This document shows, piece after piece, positions 14,386 to 15,640 of a stretch of 15,640 nt of DNA. A program made the position numbers and the translations under genes. The notes below the pieces were generated by a model, which ran no database searches, was not told the DNA's origin, and saw only the letters and a program-made list of their open reading frames with translations. The number at the start of each line of letters is the position of its first letter. Position 1 is the stretch's first letter. Source of the DNA: Savagea sp. (GTDB lineage: Bacteria; Bacillota; Bacilli; Bacillales_A; Planococcaceae); contig JASLHQ010000225.1 in NCBI GenBank assembly GCA_030152265.1, forward strand, positions 1 through 15,640. The letters run 5' to 3'.

Positions 14386-15216
14386 ATGGAATGGAAAAAC
14401 ATATACCGTGGATTACTTATGGGAATAAGTGATTTAATCCCAGGAGTAAGTGGAGGAACGATCGCTTTTATTTTAGGAATATATGATCGTTTTTTAGAAT
14501 CATTGAGCAAGTTTTTTAGTAAAGAGTGGAAGCAACAGCTACCATTTCTAGTTCCTTTAGGAATCGGGATCGGGATTGCGCTATTAGGATTTAGTCGCGT
14601 AATCGATTTTTTATTGACGAAATATGAGGCGCCGACGATGTATTTCTTCCTCGGGCTCATCATTGGTGTCATCCCATTTATCGCTAAACAAGCGAAAGTT
14701 AAAACTGACTTTACATTTGGCCATTTCATTGTGTTAATAATTGTCGCGATATTGCTCGCTTTTACAGCATTTATCGTTCCAGATACGTCTGTCATTACGA
14801 AATTAACAGTCGGGAAAGCGATTTTTTTATTTTTTGCTGGCTGGTTAGCGAGTATGGCGATGTTACTTCCAGGAATAAGCGGTTCTTTTATTTTATTATT
14901 ACTTGGTGCTTATCATACCGCAACGAATGCTCTATCCACATTAAATCTTCCGATTATTATCATCGTCGGATTAGGGGTTGTTTTAGGTTTCGTTGTGAGT
15001 AGTAAAGCGATTACTTATATTTTACACCGCCACCGTGTCATGACATTTGCTGTCATATTAGGTTTAATTATCGGCTCTGTTTTTGTTATTTATCCAGGAC
15101 TTCCTGAAAGTGGAACTCCTCTCGTAATGAGTGTCGTCGCATTTGTAACAGGTTTAATTGTTGCGAACATATTTAATGAAGTAGGAGAAATGGAAGAGCA
15201 GAAGGAGGCGCTATAA
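14386..15216 (+). CDS. DUF368 membrane protein, PopT-type undecaprenyl-phosphate translocase
   Basis: A 276-residue polytopic membrane protein of the DUF368 family. Two related motifs lie in the two halves: LIPGVSGGT (17-25) and LLPGISGSF (160-168), an internal-repeat layout expected of an inverted-repeat transporter. About eight hydrophobic segments are visible. DUF368 proteins (PopT) were shown in 2022 to recycle the lipid carrier undecaprenyl phosphate across the membrane for cell-wall synthesis, in parallel with DedA-type UptA; that role is transferred here by family. GGAGG (14373-14377) lies eight bases before ATG 14386 and five before ATG 14383, so either may start translation; TTG 14371 overlaps the binding site. 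An extended -10 promoter lies just upstream. The next gene begins one base after its stop, suggesting an operon. Confidence 0.9.
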   Translation: MEWKNIYRGLLMGISDLIPGVSGGTIAFILGIYDRFLESLSKFFSKEWKQQLPFLVPLGIGIGIALLGFSRVIDFLLTKYEAPTMYFFLGLIIGVIPFIAKQAKVKTDFTFGHFIVLIIVAILLAFTAFIVPDTSVITKLTVGKAIFLFFAGWLASMAMLLPGISGSFILLLLGAYHTATNALSTLNLPIIIIVGLGVVLGFVVSSKAITYILHRHRVMTFAVILGLIIGSVFVIYPGLPESGTPLVMSVVAFVTGLIVANIFNEVGEMEEQKEAL

Positions 15217-15217
15217 T

Positions 15218-15640
15218 TTGAGTTTTATGTTTAGAAAAAAACAAGTGAACGATGAAAAAACGACAGATGAATTAATTCAAAATGAGCTTCATAATGTTTG
15301 GATTCGTCTCCCTGATCCAACGTTGCAAAAGCAACTGCAACTCGTTCATTTAACCGAACGAGATTTAGCTATTTTACAACTATTGAAACCTTACTCAGAC
15401 GAATTATTAAAAGTGACAGCAGAAGCTTTTTATAGTGGGTTAGAAAAAATTCCTGAGTTAAGCAAGCTCATTCGAGAACATAGTACAGTAGAACGTTTAA
15501 AAGGGACATTACATGCTCATTTAAGTGCAATTTTCAAAGGGAAAATTGATGAAGCTTATTTTCAACAAAGAATTCGGATCGCGAAAGCGCATGTGCGTAT
15601 CCAATTAGAGACGAAATGGTACATCGGTTCGTTTGCAAGT
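15218..15640 (+). CDS. hemAT: Globin-coupled sensor, HemAT-like (3' truncated by window edge)
   Basis: The reading frame stays open from TTG 15218 to the window end (141 codons seen). It aligns by eye along the whole protoglobin domain of B. subtilis HemAT, the haem-based O2 receptor for aerotaxis. H125 in RIAKAHVRIQ matches the proximal haem ligand H123; Y72 in EAFYSGL matches the distal Y70; T97 in LKGTL matches T95; KWYIGSF (133-139) matches KWYMGAF. TTG 15218 has AAGGAGG (15202-15208) nine bases upstream; ATG 15227 is a less well-placed alternative. The signalling half, a methyl-accepting domain in HemAT, lies outside the window, so another output domain cannot be excluded. It begins one base after the DUF368 stop and uses a binding site inside that gene, so the two are probably co-translated. 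Confidence 0.85.
   Translation, partial: MSFMFRKKQVNDEKTTDELIQNELHNVWIRLPDPTLQKQLQLVHLTERDLAILQLLKPYSDELLKVTAEAFYSGLEKIPELSKLIREHSTVERLKGTLHAHLSAIFKGKIDEAYFQQRIRIAKAHVRIQLETKWYIGSFAS

Noticed and set aside
14367..14795. A 142-codon minus-strand frame opposite the DUF368 gene
   Set aside because: It is the complement of a hydrophobic gene, with odd Ile/Asn/Pro/Lys composition and no start signals.

Overview
This is a chromosomal window from a low-GC Gram-positive bacterium of the order Bacillales. The evidence is the gene order dnaB-dnaI-thrS-infC-rpmI-rplT-ysdA, a T-box leader before thrS, an L20-type leader before infC, strong AGGAGG ribosome binding sites, and proteins that read like Bacillus YumC, PdaC, TrhO and HemAT. 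The genus cannot be fixed from this stretch. In Bacillus subtilis, ytxB and ytxC lie between dnaI and thrS; here they are absent.

Left part (1-5157): the end of dnaB and all of dnaI (primosome helicase loading) overlap. They are followed by a complete threonine T-box riboswitch and thrS, which ends in a strong terminator. A new promoter then drives the infC-rpmI-rplT operon through a long leader with two competing structures. This fits feedback control by ribosomal protein L20. infC starts at a non-ATG codon (ATT), as is usual for IF3.

Middle part (5158-11575): a small DUF1294 membrane protein (YsdA-like), an all-alpha dUTPase and an XRE-family regulator form a tight cluster. Its likely promoter overlaps the rplT terminator. 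Next come a zinc-free MDR quinone-type oxidoreductase, a SERCA-like calcium P-type ATPase followed closely by a small acidic protein, and the thioredoxin-reductase-like ferredoxin/flavodoxin-NADP reductase YumC.

Right part (11576-15640): a membrane-anchored PdaC-like polysaccharide deacetylase lies on the minus strand, convergent with yumC and sharing a bidirectional terminator with it. It is divergent from trhO (tRNA U34 hydroxylase) across a 255-bp region that contains a 22-bp palindrome. After trhO and its terminator, a DUF368 (PopT-type undecaprenyl-phosphate translocase) gene is tightly followed by the start of a HemAT-like globin-coupled sensor, cut by the window edge.

Most of this is conserved housekeeping DNA. 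I saw no tRNA or rRNA genes, insertion sequences, CRISPR arrays, prophage modules or defence systems. The points most worth a second look are regulatory: the L20 and T-box leaders, promoters fused to terminators or stop codons, the palindrome, the unusual start of the calcium ATPase gene, and the DUF368-globin sensor pairing.
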